DNA of 64,000 nt from an uncultured Bacilli bacterium (GTDB lineage: Bacteria; Bacillota_I; Bacilli_A; RF39; UBA660): assembly GCA_934141245.1 (NCBI GenBank), contig CAKPCB010000005.1, forward strand, positions 33,105 to 97,104. The letters are read 5' to 3'. Positions 8,478 to 16,413 of this stretch are shown in pieces. The notes under the pieces were generated by a model. That model was not told where the DNA came from. It saw only the letters and a list, made by a program, of their open reading frames with translations, and did not search any database. The first letter of the stretch is position 1, and each line of letters starts with the position of its first letter. The translations under genes and the position numbers were made by a program.

Positions 8478-9962
8478 TTATTTTTTAAAATTATTATTTT
8501 GATTTATAGTTTGCTCTAATAACATTCTATATTCGCTACTATCAAATAATTGGGGTTGCGCTAATTGTCCAAACTTACTTTGATAATATCTAACTACTTG
8601 ATTAAAAGTTCCTCTAGCATTATCACTTGCATATTGTTGCACGAAAGAAGTAAGTTGCCTTTGTTTATATTCGCTCATTAAATCAGTTCTATCATAGCCA
8701 GCAAAAACATTAAATTGTTCCCAAGAATATGCCATACCATTAGGATTATATATTGGGCAGAAGTTTGTATTAGTAATACCTTGGTTAATATTCTTATTAT
8801 ATACACCTTGAATTAAGTGAGGACAAAAAACACTACTTCCATTGCCAGTATTTTTCCATAGTGGCATAGGAATATCAACACTTCCGTCTCTATGAGGCAT
8901 ACAAGATAAATATTCTTTTGGTATTTTAATTAGAAATACTGAATTAAAGTCTTCTAATTGAGAGTATGACTGCATTATACTTTCTAAACCTTGTTTTTTA
9001 ATATCTTCGTCACTAATTGGGGCTAACGTTGAATGTAGACTTAATGATGTATCACCCTCTAATATCAAACCATTATTGAAAATATCTTCTAAAGTTTCCG
9101 GACTTTGATTTGCCGTTCCGTGAAGAAAATATGCGTATTCAATATTATTTTGTTTAACACCAATTTGATTTGTAAAATTCTTATCTTGTATTTCATTTAA
9201 AAGATTTTCTGATATTTGTGGGTTAGTTTTTGAAACTGATTCAACTAGTCCTTTAACAAAATTTATTATTTGTTGTTTTCTAGTTTCTAATAACTCAATG
9301 CCCTTATCATCAAGTTTAGAGTAATGTTTTGTTTTGCTTAAAGTATAAACCTCATTCATTAAACTAGCAAACGAATTAAATTTTCCATTAGTAAGTTTAT
9401 CAAACTCTTGCTCAAACTGATTATTGTTATTTAGATATTGATTTGCCAATTTATCAGCACCAAAAATAATCTTCATAACTCGCATTGTATTTTTAACAAA
9501 ATATAAATAGTCTTCTTCTTCGCCTAACTGACATTGTTCAATGTCTTCTGCAAATAATTGAGTAGTTGCCTCATCAATTCCAGTGTATATGCTTTGACCA
9601 TTTCCTTGATACTGATGGCCAAAGAAATATTGATTTCCATCTTTCATTTGACTCAAGCCGTGTAAAACCTCGTGAGTAATTTGAATATTTGTTATTTGTG
9701 GGTTATTTAAAGCAAAAGCCTCATCAATATATATTTCTTTTGAACCATCTTGGAATGGCCAACAAGTCATATTTGACCCTCTAATTTGTCTTACTGGAGC
9801 ATAAAATAAACTAAATCTTTTGCTCACATTTTGTTCTAAATTATTTACCAACACTAGATTTCTAAAATATTCCCAAGCCATTCTTTTTTTGCTATTTATT
9901 ACATCTAACGATTGTTGTTTTCTATGTTTTTGTAATTCTGTATATTGTTCTTGTAGTGTCAT
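8478..9962 (-). CDS. HExxH metalloprotease-like protein with ADP-ribosyltransferase-like C-terminus
   Basis: This 494-residue protein has no signal peptide. ITHEVLHGLS puts an HExxH at residues 97-101, and GIDEATTQLFAED at 128-140 offers a possible third zinc ligand (E131). After a helical linker, residues 278-300 read YFLHGT...LEDIFNNGL. This resembles the first His motif and following helix of ADP-ribosyltransferase/PARP folds (HG[ST]...I...GL). The C-terminus is rich in Gln/Asn. A strong AGGAGG precedes the ATG. It is followed by no other gene on its strand and preceded by the phosphatase gene 15 bases away, so it ends a three-gene operon. The two-domain reading is an inference. Confidence 0.6.
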   Translation of the reverse strand: MTLQEQYTELQKHRKQQSLDVINSKKRMAWEYFRNLVLVNNLEQNVSKRFSLFYAPVRQIRGSNMTCWPFQDGSKEIYIDEAFALNNPQITNIQITHEVLHGLSQMKDGNQYFFGHQYQGNGQSIYTGIDEATTQLFAEDIEQCQLGEEEDYLYFVKNTMRVMKIIFGADKLANQYLNNNNQFEQEFDKLTNGKFNSFASLMNEVYTLSKTKHYSKLDDKGIELLETRKQQIINFVKGLVESVSKTNPQISENLLNEIQDKNFTNQIGVKQNNIEYAYFLHGTANQSPETLEDIFNNGLILEGDTSLSLHSTLAPISDEDIKKQGLESIMQSYSQLEDFNSVFLIKIPKEYLSCMPHRDGSVDIPMPLWKNTGNGSSVFCPHLIQGVYNKNINQGITNTNFCPIYNPNGMAYSWEQFNVFAGYDRTDLMSEYKQRQLTSFVQQYASDNARGTFNQVVRYYQSKFGQLAQPQLFDSSEYRMLLEQTINQNNNFKK

Positions 9963-9977
9963 AAATTACCTCCTAAA

Positions 9978-10610
9978 TTATCTGATATTATTTATTGATA
10001 TTAGCATATTATTATCATCAAACTCTAGTTTAAATAGTTCAGGACATTTCCAGTCTCCGTCAAACACTAATTTCTTATTAAAGTATATTTCTATCAATTT
10101 TGTATCTTCATTTAAAACTACATCACACCATTTTGATAGTAGAGTTGAAATAGCCGTTCCGTGTGACACAATGGCAATTTGTTTATTAGGATGTTCGCTT
10201 AATACATCCATTATTCCGTTATACATTCTTTCACAAACTTCATTAGCACTTTCACCATTATCAAGTTTATAATTCCAGTCTCTAAATTGGTCTTCAAAAA
10301 AAGTTTTTGGTAATTCGGACATATCATTGACACCAAATCTTCTTTCACCAAATCTTTCATCAACATTTAGCAAGATATTATTTCTATCTGAAATATATTT
10401 TGCCGTACACATTGCTCTTACATAATGAGATGAGTAAAGTACATCAATGTTTTGCAATTCATCACGTCTACTCATTTCTTCTGCTAGTCTTTCGCCATCA
10501 ACACTTAGCATATTCTTTTCATTTCTGATTTGTTCTAGTTCATTAGCATTATAGTTTCCCAATAATTTTCTAAAAGGTTGAGAATGTCTCAATATATATA
10601 TAGTTGTCAT
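9978..10610 (-). CDS. histidine phosphatase superfamily protein
   Basis: This 210-residue protein carries the phosphoglycerate-mutase-like core. The N-terminal motif LRHSQP holds the catalytic His (RHS instead of RHG), SSHYVRAMCTAKYI follows, and IAIVSHGTAIS carries the second active-site His. Such enzymes hydrolyse phosphate esters; the substrate is not evident. The ATG (GGAGG upstream) overlaps by one base the stop of the HIT gene (TAATG), so the two are translationally coupled. Confidence 0.85.
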   Translation of the reverse strand: MTTIYILRHSQPFRKLLGNYNANELEQIRNEKNMLSVDGERLAEEMSRRDELQNIDVLYSSHYVRAMCTAKYISDRNNILLNVDERFGERRFGVNDMSELPKTFFEDQFRDWNYKLDNGESANEVCERMYNGIMDVLSEHPNKQIAIVSHGTAISTLLSKWCDVVLNEDTKLIEIYFNKKLVFDGDWKCPELFKLEFDDNNMLISINNIR

Positions 10611-11053
10611 TATAAATTTCCTCCAATATTAAATTCTTGTTTCATCATCTCATAAATTTTCAATCGTTCTTCTTTTGTAAAAATATCTTTTTGACATTTA
10701 AATTTACTTAAAGCCCATTTCCAAAAGTTATGGCCAAAATGTTTGTCCTTATATACCTTACCAAACAATTTTAATTCATTTTTATATCGTGACACAAAGT
10801 GATAGTGTACGTGTGATTTCTCATTATTTCTATAAGCATTATTCATTAAACAAGCAAAGTTAAACATAGTTGTACCAAATACTTTCTTACAAACTCTTTC
10901 AAGTTCTTTTTCTAGTTTTCCTAATTCATCCCAAGCCTCTGGTGTTAATTCACTTAAAGATTCTTTATCATTTCCCATAATACAATAACCAACAAATTCT
11001 TGACACCAATCACCAAAAATCACATCCCAATTTTTGCCTTTGTATAGTTCCAT
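10610..11053 (-). CDS. HIT-family nucleotide hydrolase/transferase
   Basis: This 147-residue protein carries HVHYHFVSRY at 81-90, the His-x-His-x-His triad of HIT proteins (nucleoside phosphoramidase, Ap4A hydrolase or GalT-type). Length is normal for the family. It is the first gene of a minus-strand trio with the histidine phosphatase and the HExxH protein. Pairing a HIT hydrolase with a phosphatase and an ADP-ribosyltransferase-like protein fits nucleotide or ADP-ribose chemistry, but that is an inference. AGGTG precedes the ATG. Confidence 0.75.
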   Translation of the reverse strand: MELYKGKNWDVIFGDWCQEFVGYCIMGNDKESLSELTPEAWDELGKLEKELERVCKKVFGTTMFNFACLMNNAYRNNEKSHVHYHFVSRYKNELKLFGKVYKDKHFGHNFWKWALSKFKCQKDIFTKEERLKIYEMMKQEFNIGGNL

Positions 11054-11245
11054 TGTTTCACCTTAATTATAATTATACCATTAATTCAATATTTTTTGTT
11101 AAATTATGCTAATAAAAAATTAAATATATCAGTCAATAGAGTTTTATCTATCAAAGTATCTATTTTAAATATTCTAGTGTTTACAATAGTTCACAAAGAT
11201 TTTATAAAACATATTTGGCGTAATTTATTCAATATTTTATCCTTA

Positions 11246-11273
11246 TTGACTTAAAATAAATGAATGATACAAT
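11246..11273 (+). promoter_or_regulatory. sigma-A-type promoter upstream of a non-coding region
   Basis: TTGACT at 11246-11251, a 16-bp spacer and TACAAT at 11268-11273 make a near-consensus promoter. The next coding start is about 360 bases away, so it should drive a long untranslated RNA or leader. Confidence 0.65.
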
Positions 11274-11279
11274 ATAGTA

Positions 11280-11612
11280 GAATATGAAATAATTAGGTGC
11301 AAATACCTCCATTAAGGGTACTAATTTTATAATAATTCATATTCAACCAATTCCCCGATGTTATAATTTTTATGGTCGTAAGATGGACTATAAATCAGTA
11401 AAATAATGTCTTGATTTTAGCCGAAAATTGCAATTTTTACTATCTAAAAAGTGTGTACGATTGTTATACACCCCTTATTTTATAAGAAACAAAAGTTAAC
11501 GATTGTATAACAACATTTTAAAATGTAAACACTTATATTTTTACTAAACCTTTATGAAATAAGGGAAAACTCACTACTGGTGAGTTGTTTGTAAACAGGT
11601 TTATCCTGCTTT
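11280..11612 (+). ncRNA. candidate structured RNA or long 5' leader
   Basis: No reading frame of note lies here, but many paired elements do. AATTAG/CTAATT is at 11291-11326. AAAATTG/CAATTTT is at 11424-11437. GTGTA/TACAC closes a loop containing CGATTGT (about 11453-11471). CCCTTATTT at 11472-11480 pairs with AAATAAGGG at 11557-11565 and encloses GTTA/TAAC (again with ACGATTGTA, 11495-11511) and ACATTTTAAAATGT (11513-11526). AACTCAC/GTGAGTT is at 11568-11586, and CAGG/CCTG is near 11597-11609. A promoter lies just upstream. I do not recognise a known RNA class. AT-rich DNA forms stems by chance, so covariation is needed. Confidence 0.35.
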
Positions 11613-11629
11613 ATATAGAGTATTAAATT

Positions 11630-11779
11630 ATGATCAAAGATTTTAAAAAAACACTTGTTTTAATGGTCGAAGTTATGGCCATAAATTATATTGTTTTTAA
11701 TAATTTTATGTCCGATAGTTTTATTAGATTTATAGCTATATCACTAGTTATTTTTTTATGGGCTGTAAAAAATAAATAA
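11630..11779 (+). CDS. small membrane peptide
   Basis: This is a 49-codon frame from ATG to TAA with a charged N-terminus (MIKDFKK), several Met and a C-terminal hydrophobic segment (FIAISLVIFLWAVKNK), which would make a single-helix membrane peptide. The upstream AGAG is weak. It lies at the end of the structured non-coding stretch and before the SHOCT-like ORF. It may be a real small gene of the recombinase element or chance. Confidence 0.4.
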   Translation: MIKDFKKTLVLMVEVMAINYIVFNNFMSDSFIRFIAISLVIFLWAVKNK

Positions 11780-11868
11780 GCGCGTTATAATTTTTAAAGA
11801 AGTTTAAGGAAAGTTGGTGCTTAACTATGAAATGAATTGTTTAAGAATTTAAAGGGGGTAATAAAATT

Positions 11869-12054
11869 ATGATGAAAGAAAGTGATAAACATTATGAATA
11901 TTTAAGAGCTTATATAGCTGAGCTTGCTATGTTAGAATTTATAAAAGATAATAACTTAATTAATGATATTGAATACAAAAAGATTAAAAATAAAATTGAA
12001 AATGAATATGCAAAACGTAATAAATTAAACAATTCTAATTATGGTTTTGCATAA
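11869..12054 (+). CDS. SHOCT-like small protein
   Basis: This 61-residue helical protein (LRAYIAELAMLEFIKDNNLI, then a Lys-rich tail) resembles the short SHOCT-type ORFs often found directly before large serine recombinases in Bacillota mobile elements. AAAGGGGG lies 10-15 bases upstream, and either of two adjacent ATGs could serve. The recombinase starts 51 bases later on the same strand. A regulatory or accessory role in recombination is inferred from that context. Confidence 0.65.
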   Translation: MMKESDKHYEYLRAYIAELAMLEFIKDNNLINDIEYKKIKNKIENEYAKRNKLNNSNYGFA

Positions 12055-12105
12055 TAAAAATATTATTTGAAATATGCTATTATTCAACAATTAGGAAAGG
12101 AATAA

Positions 12106-13953
12106 ATGAATAATAACAATGTGGAAATAATAAAACCAACTTTAAAAACTATATGTATAAAACAAAATAGAGAAATAAAATTAATACGTGCTTGTGCTTA
12201 TTGTAGAGTTTCGACTGATAACGAAGAACAAAAAACAAGTTATGAATCTCAACGAATACATTATAAAAATATGATTGAAGAAAATCCAAATTATGAGTTC
12301 GTAGGAATATATGCTGATGAAGGTATAACTGGTACACAAACTAAAAAAAGAGAACGATTTAATCAAATGATGAATGACGCTATTAATGGAAAAATAGATT
12401 TAATAATTGCAAAATCTATTTCAAGATTTGCAAGAAATACTGTTGATACTTTAAACTGTGTAAGACTACTTAGAGAACATAAAGTTGATGTATTTTTCGA
12501 AAAAGAAAATATCCATACACTAGGTTTATCTAATGAATTGTTTTTGACTTTATATAGTGCATTCGCTCAAGCGGAAAGTGAATCTATATCAGAAAATGTT
12601 AAAGCCGGTGTTAGAATGAAAATGAAACGTGGTGGTATGGTTGGTAAGTATGCACCATTTGGTTATTTATATGATAAAGAAAAAGATATAATATACCCAG
12701 ATGAAAGTAAGAAAGATATTATTATTTATATCTTTGAAGAATACTCTAAAGGAATTGGTTTTAGAACTATTACACTTAATCTAAATGAACTAAGAATACC
12801 TAGTCCAACAGGTAGAAAATGGTGTCATGCATCGGTAAGAAGAATAATAACTAATGAAAAATATGTTGGCGATTTAAGAAGTGGTAAATACTATTCTGAT
12901 AATGTAATCTCTCATAAAAGAAAGGTTAATTATGGCGAGAAAGAACAATATTTTACATCTAATCATCACGAAGCAATTATATCGCGTGAGTTGTGGAATA
13001 AGTGTCAAGAACTATTAGAAAAAAGAAGTAAGATAGTTAAACCTGATGGCAATAGAGATAAGTTCAGTAGAAAGTATCCATTTAGTAGTAAAATCTATTG
13101 TGGTATGTGTGGAGAAAGATTTATAAGACGTTCATATAAAATTAGAAGTAATAATAAAGAAATAGCTTATTGGGTTTGCAGAAGTTATAGAAATCAAATT
13201 GAGTGTTCTAATTTACTTCATTATAAACGAGAAGAATTAGAAGATATATTTATTAAAGTTTATAATAAATTGTTTGAAAATAAAGATAAATATATTAATA
13301 CTTTTATTAAGAAAGTTGATGAAGCAATTAATGAAAACAATAACTTTAATTCAGATAAAATAAAAGAAAATATTTTAAATCTTCAAAATAGATTATCTAA
13401 TTTAATTGACTTAAAATTAGATAATAAAATATCACAAGAAATACTAAATAATAAAGAAATAGAAATAACTAATAAAATTAAAGAGTTAGAAAACAAACTT
13501 GCTGATAATAAAGATTTAGAATTATCCCGTAAAGAAAAATTAGAACAAATAAATAATATTACAAAGATTTTACAACAATATGAAGGACTAACTAAATTTA
13601 ATGAAGATATATTTAATAATTTAGTGGATAAAATTATTATTGGCGAAAAGTTAGATAATGGTAAAGAAGATTTATATAAAATTAAATTTATTCTAAAAAC
13701 TGGCGAAATGATTAAAGATAATCTACCAAACAATAAATTAAAAATTGGTAGTGATATGGGACATTATGGTTTTAGTATAAATAAACAATCTCTTGAAATA
13801 AAAGAAGATAATGTGTCTGCCTATGTATTACGTAAGAACTCTAACATAAACTCCACATCTCACAAAATCATCTCCTTTCTTTTTTATTTGAGAGAAGTTA
13901 TCCTCTCACTTGTTTGGCACTTTGAAAGCAAAAAGTTAAGTCTAAAATTATAA
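12106..13953 (+). CDS. large serine recombinase (site-specific integrase type)
   Basis: This 615-residue protein has a resolvase catalytic domain with AYCRVSTDN (nucleophile Ser36) and ISRFARN. A recombinase domain follows (APFGYLYDKE...RIITNEKYVGDL), then a zinc ribbon CGMCGERF...C and a long Lys/Asn-rich coiled coil. Length and order match TnpX/TndX-type transposases or phage integrases. GGAAAGG lies upstream. It is intact, unlike the recombinase copy at 6901-8287. Its 3' end overlaps by six bases a convergent minus-strand ORF. It probably marks one end of an integrative element whose limits I could not fix. Confidence 0.9.
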   Translation: MNNNNVEIIKPTLKTICIKQNREIKLIRACAYCRVSTDNEEQKTSYESQRIHYKNMIEENPNYEFVGIYADEGITGTQTKKRERFNQMMNDAINGKIDLIIAKSISRFARNTVDTLNCVRLLREHKVDVFFEKENIHTLGLSNELFLTLYSAFAQAESESISENVKAGVRMKMKRGGMVGKYAPFGYLYDKEKDIIYPDESKKDIIIYIFEEYSKGIGFRTITLNLNELRIPSPTGRKWCHASVRRIITNEKYVGDLRSGKYYSDNVISHKRKVNYGEKEQYFTSNHHEAIISRELWNKCQELLEKRSKIVKPDGNRDKFSRKYPFSSKIYCGMCGERFIRRSYKIRSNNKEIAYWVCRSYRNQIECSNLLHYKREELEDIFIKVYNKLFENKDKYINTFIKKVDEAINENNNFNSDKIKENILNLQNRLSNLIDLKLDNKISQEILNNKEIEITNKIKELENKLADNKDLELSRKEKLEQINNITKILQQYEGLTKFNEDIFNNLVDKIIIGEKLDNGKEDLYKIKFILKTGEMIKDNLPNNKLKIGSDMGHYGFSINKQSLEIKEDNVSAYVLRKNSNINSTSHKIISFLFYLREVILSLVWHFESKKLSLKL

Positions 13954-14226
13954 TTTTTTTAAAATTTTACATATTTCTTGCAATGTGTATTTTTCATTAT
14001 GTTCTTTTATATAAAATTGCTTATTAGATATTTCATTAACTTTGTACTCATAAATAGTGAGTTTTATAGGAGATAATATTAAATATTCGGCAGGTTCAAT
14101 AAACTTTAAGTTTGTGTTTTCAAGAATTTTAACTTTACCATTTTTTGTTTTATAGTCATAGCATTTAATAATATCAATAATAGTTGAGTTAGGTTTTAAT
14201 GTTTCTATTGTTTTAAAATTAAGCAT
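13948..14226 (-). CDS. hypothetical protein next to the recombinase
   Basis: This 92-residue protein rich in Lys/Ile/Glu has no membrane segment. The C-terminus (TLQEICKILKKL) could be a helix. A strong AGGAGG lies 10 bases before the ATG. The gene is convergent with the serine recombinase and overlaps its end by six bases. The family is not recognised; it may be element cargo. Confidence 0.5.
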   Translation of the reverse strand: MLNFKTIETLKPNSTIIDIIKCYDYKTKNGKVKILENTNLKFIEPAEYLILSPIKLTIYEYKVNEISNKQFYIKEHNEKYTLQEICKILKKL

Positions 14227-14269
14227 TAAAAAATGTCCTCCTTCCTAGAAAGAGAACATCTATATATGT

Positions 14270-14300
14270 CTTCCAAGCTAACAGTGGGTTAGATTTTAGA
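14270..14300 (+). repeat. tRNA-Gly-like inverted copy
   Basis: CTTCCAAGCT at 14270-14279 followed by GTGGG at 14284 resembles the anticodon arm to T-arm part of the tRNA-Gly gene 100 bases away (14383-14392 holds the reverse complement). The piece also contains a CTAAC/GTTAG hairpin. It could be a relic of an old tRNA-targeted insertion or coincidence. Confidence 0.25.
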
Positions 14301-14302
14301 CA

Positions 14303-14339
14303 TTAAAAAACTTACGACACCATAATAGGTTCGTAAGTT
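14303..14339 (-). terminator. terminator of tRNA-Gly
   Basis: AACTTACGA/TCGTAAGTT forms a nine-bp stem with an ACC/GGT inner stem and, on the minus strand, a run of six T. It lies 10 bases after the tRNA-Gly gene. Confidence 0.75.
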
Positions 14340-14348
14340 GTATTCAAT

Positions 14349-14422
14349 TGGAGCGGACGATGGGAATCGGACCCACGTAGTCAGCTTGGAAGGCTGAGGT
14401 TCTACCATTAAACTACGTCCGC
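14349..14422 (-). tRNA. tRNA-Gly (anticodon UCC)
   Basis: On the minus strand the acceptor GCGGACG pairs with CGTCCGC, the anticodon loop is CTTCCAA (UCC), the T-loop is GTTCGATT-like (GGTCCGATTCC), and the 3' TCCA is encoded. The tRNA stands alone, with its own terminator, between the recombinase element and a DUF308 gene. Confidence 0.95.
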
Positions 14423-14506
14423 ATCAAGTAGACATCTACAATTATACCATATAAATTATCGATGTCAACATTTATTTTATAATTTCATATTATTTTTAAC
14501 TAAATT

Positions 14507-15058
14507 CTATTCTTCTAGCATCTTAGATATCTTTTTTATATCTTTCTTTATCATAATAGTATCTACAAAAGCAGAAACAGAATATATAACTATAACGATA
14601 CCAATATATGTAGTTAATACTGTTGCACCAAATGCTGGATTTAATATAATAATTAAACCGCAAATTATAGGTATAATTGAAAGAATTAACATTAACAACC
14701 AATTATCATAACCATTTTTACTTAATAACATTGATATTCTTAAATCTAATGTTGATTTTGTAACCATAATTATTCCAAATACAATTGGTAATAATGTTTT
14801 AATTATATTAGGGTTTAATATTACTACTATGCCAAGTAATAATTCAATAACACCTAGCATCAAAAAACCAGAAAATAATATACTAGATTCTTTTTCAATA
14901 ATGAAATATAATCCATTAATAATTAACATTGCAGATAGTACATAAGTCAAAGTATCAAAAGACATCTCTGGATATATTATAAGTATTAACCCAATCAAAA
15001 GCATTAATCCAGATATAACAATTGACGAGTTTAAAAATTTATTTAATTTTTGTAACAT
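14507..15058 (-). CDS. DUF308 (HdeD-like) membrane protein
   Basis: In this 183-residue protein, six evenly spaced hydrophobic helices make up nearly all the sequence, with the repeated pattern (LLIGLILIIYPEMSFDTLTYV, then LLGIVVILNP and CGLIIILNPAFG) typical of DUF308/HdeD-like proteins. Members are linked to acid or stress tolerance, but the molecular role is unclear. GGAGG precedes the ATG. It is monocistronic. Confidence 0.8.
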   Translation of the reverse strand: MLQKLNKFLNSSIVISGLMLLIGLILIIYPEMSFDTLTYVLSAMLIINGLYFIIEKESSILFSGFLMLGVIELLLGIVVILNPNIIKTLLPIVFGIIMVTKSTLDLRISMLLSKNGYDNWLLMLILSIIPIICGLIIILNPAFGATVLTTYIGIVIVIYSVSAFVDTIMIKKDIKKISKMLEE

Positions 15059-15204
15059 TTTAAATCCTCCTGATTATATATTAATATGCTTTAAGAATAA
15101 TGTAAAATACTAAATATATAAAAGTGTATTATAAACAACACAAAAATACTTTCATCCATATTTTTAACATTAATTACTATAATATACTGATAAAGTATTT
15201 TTTT

Positions 15205-15231
15205 TCAAACAAAAAACCAGGTAAACCTGGT
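15205..15231 (-). terminator. terminator of the five-tRNA block
   Basis: ACCAGG-TAAA-CCTGGT is a six-bp stem with a minus-strand T run, 11 bases after the last tRNA of the block. Confidence 0.75.
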
Positions 15232-15241
15232 AATAACAAAA

Positions 15242-15317
15242 TGGTGTCCCGCTGGAGATTCGAACTCCAGACCCTTTGATTAAAAGTCAAATGCTCTACC
15301 GACTGAGCTAGCGGAAC
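15242..15317 (-). tRNA. tRNA-Lys (anticodon UUU)
   Basis: The minus strand shows GTTCCGC/GCGGGAC acceptor, loop CTTTTAA, GTTCGAATC T-loop and encoded ACCA. It is last in a five-tRNA minus-strand block. Confidence 0.95.
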
Positions 15318-15324
15318 AAAAATA

Positions 15325-15399
15325 TGGCTGCCTCGGCTAGATTCGAACTAGCGCATGCGAGAGTCAAAGTCTCGTGCCTTACCGCTTGGCTACGAGGCA
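15325..15399 (-). tRNA. tRNA-Gln (anticodon UUG)
   Basis: The acceptor TGCCTCG/CGAGGCA encloses anticodon loop CTTTGAC and T-loop GTTCGAATC; CCA is encoded. Confidence 0.95.
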
Positions 15400-15406
15400 A
15401 AATACG

Positions 15407-15490
15407 TGGTGGAGAGAGATGGATTCGAACCATCGAACCGAAAGGAACAGATTTACAGTCTGCCGCGTTTAGCCACTTCGCTACCTCTCC
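15407..15490 (-). tRNA. tRNA-Tyr (anticodon GUA)
   Basis: GGAGAGG acceptor, anticodon loop CTGTAAA, long variable arm, and encoded CCA, as expected of a class II tRNA-Tyr. Confidence 0.95.
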
Positions 15491-15498
15491 AATAAAAA

Positions 15499-15575
<77 letters not shown>

Positions 15576-15580
15576 CTTAA

Positions 15581-15658
15581 TGGTGGGCGATATAGGACTC
15601 GAACCTATGACCCCTTGCTTGTAAGGCAAGTGCTCTAACCAACTGAGCTAATCGCCCA
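15581..15658 (-). tRNA. tRNA-Val (anticodon UAC)
   Basis: TGGGCGA acceptor, anticodon loop CTTACAA, T-loop GTTCGAGTC, and encoded CCA. It is first of the five-tRNA block. Confidence 0.95.
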
Positions 15659-15720
15659 AAAAACATACCGCGTAGACATTTATAAATATATCATCATGAT
15701 TTACATTTGTCAACATTATT

Positions 15721-16086
15721 TTAAAATTTTTGATTTTTTTTAGTATTATTACCTGTTTTTTCATTTACCCAATGATCTAAATTTTCTTTTAAAAGTTCAA
15801 ATCCAGTACCAGTCTCCTCAATTTTTGTTCTATTCCTTTTATTAGTTCTATAATTAATATCCTTAATACTTAACTTCAATTGACAAGAATCATCATCTAC
15901 TTCTAATATCTTTGCTTTAATTGTTTCACCTATATTAACATAATCACCAATATTTCTAACAAAATTATTTGAAACTTCAGAAATGTGTATTAATCCACTG
16001 TAATATTCATCAAAACTAACAAAAATTCCATAGCTTTCTATACCAGTTACACATCCCTTTATTATTTTACCACTTTCATATTTCAT
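15721..16086 (-). CDS. S1-domain RNA-binding protein, YugI/GSP13-like
   Basis: This 121-residue protein has a single S1 domain at residues 5-75 (GCVTGIESYGIFVSF...GLIHISEVSNN...AKILEVDD...LKLSIKD), then a basic tail. Length and layout fit the CvfD/YugI (general stress protein 13) group, which bind RNA or ribosomes and act post-transcriptionally. I chose the ATG at 16086, with GAGGG 10 bases upstream, over a frame opening 51 bases earlier. It is divergent from the NifU-type gene. Confidence 0.8.
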   Translation of the reverse strand: MKYESGKIIKGCVTGIESYGIFVSFDEYYSGLIHISEVSNNFVRNIGDYVNIGETIKAKILEVDDDSCQLKLSIKDINYRTNKRNRTKIEETGTGFELLKENLDHWVNEKTGNNTKKNQKF

Positions 16087-16139
16087 TTTATACACGCCCT
16101 CGTGTTTAATTATATCAAAAATTAGCATAACTTTCAACT

Positions 16140-16167
16140 TTGCTTTTTAACAATAATCTGATATACT
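16140..16167 (+). promoter_or_regulatory. promoter of the NifU-type gene
   Basis: TTGCTT at 16140-16145, a 16-bp spacer and TATACT at 16162-16167 lie 16 bases before the ATG. Confidence 0.5.
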
Positions 16168-16182
16168 GATTTTGGTGATATA

Positions 16183-16413
16183 ATGACAACTAGTGAAAAA
16201 ATTATAAAAGTTTTAGATGACTTAAGACCATATCTAATCGCAGATGGTGGCGATATAGAATTCGTAAAATTTGAAAACGGAATAGTATATGTTAAAATGC
16301 TAGGTGCATGTAGCGAATGCGGTCTAATAGATTTTACTATTAAGGATGGTGTTGAAGCTATGCTTATAAATGAAATACCTGAAGTAAAGGAAGTTGAAGT
16401 TATACAAAATTAA
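16183..16413 (+). CDS. NifU C-terminal (Nfu) type Fe-S scaffold protein
   Basis: This 76-residue protein consists only of the Nfu domain. LRPYLIADGGDIEFVK is followed by GACSECGL, with the two cluster-binding cysteines at 43 and 46, and then IPEVKEVE. Such proteins carry a bridging 4Fe-4S cluster between two subunits and pass it to target enzymes. GGTG precedes the ATG. The stop overlaps the convergent YutH-like gene by four bases. Confidence 0.9.
   Translation: MTTSEKIIKVLDDLRPYLIADGGDIEFVKFENGIVYVKMLGACSECGLIDFTIKDGVEAMLINEIPEVKEVEVIQN

Noticed and set aside
9820..10272. Plus-strand 150-codon frame with hydrophobic stretches
   Set aside because: It is antisense to the HExxH and phosphatase genes, which have motifs and good binding sites.
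13383..13733. Minus-strand 116-codon frame
   Set aside because: Antisense to the coiled coil of the serine recombinase; hydrophobic composition is a shadow of Lys/Asn codons.
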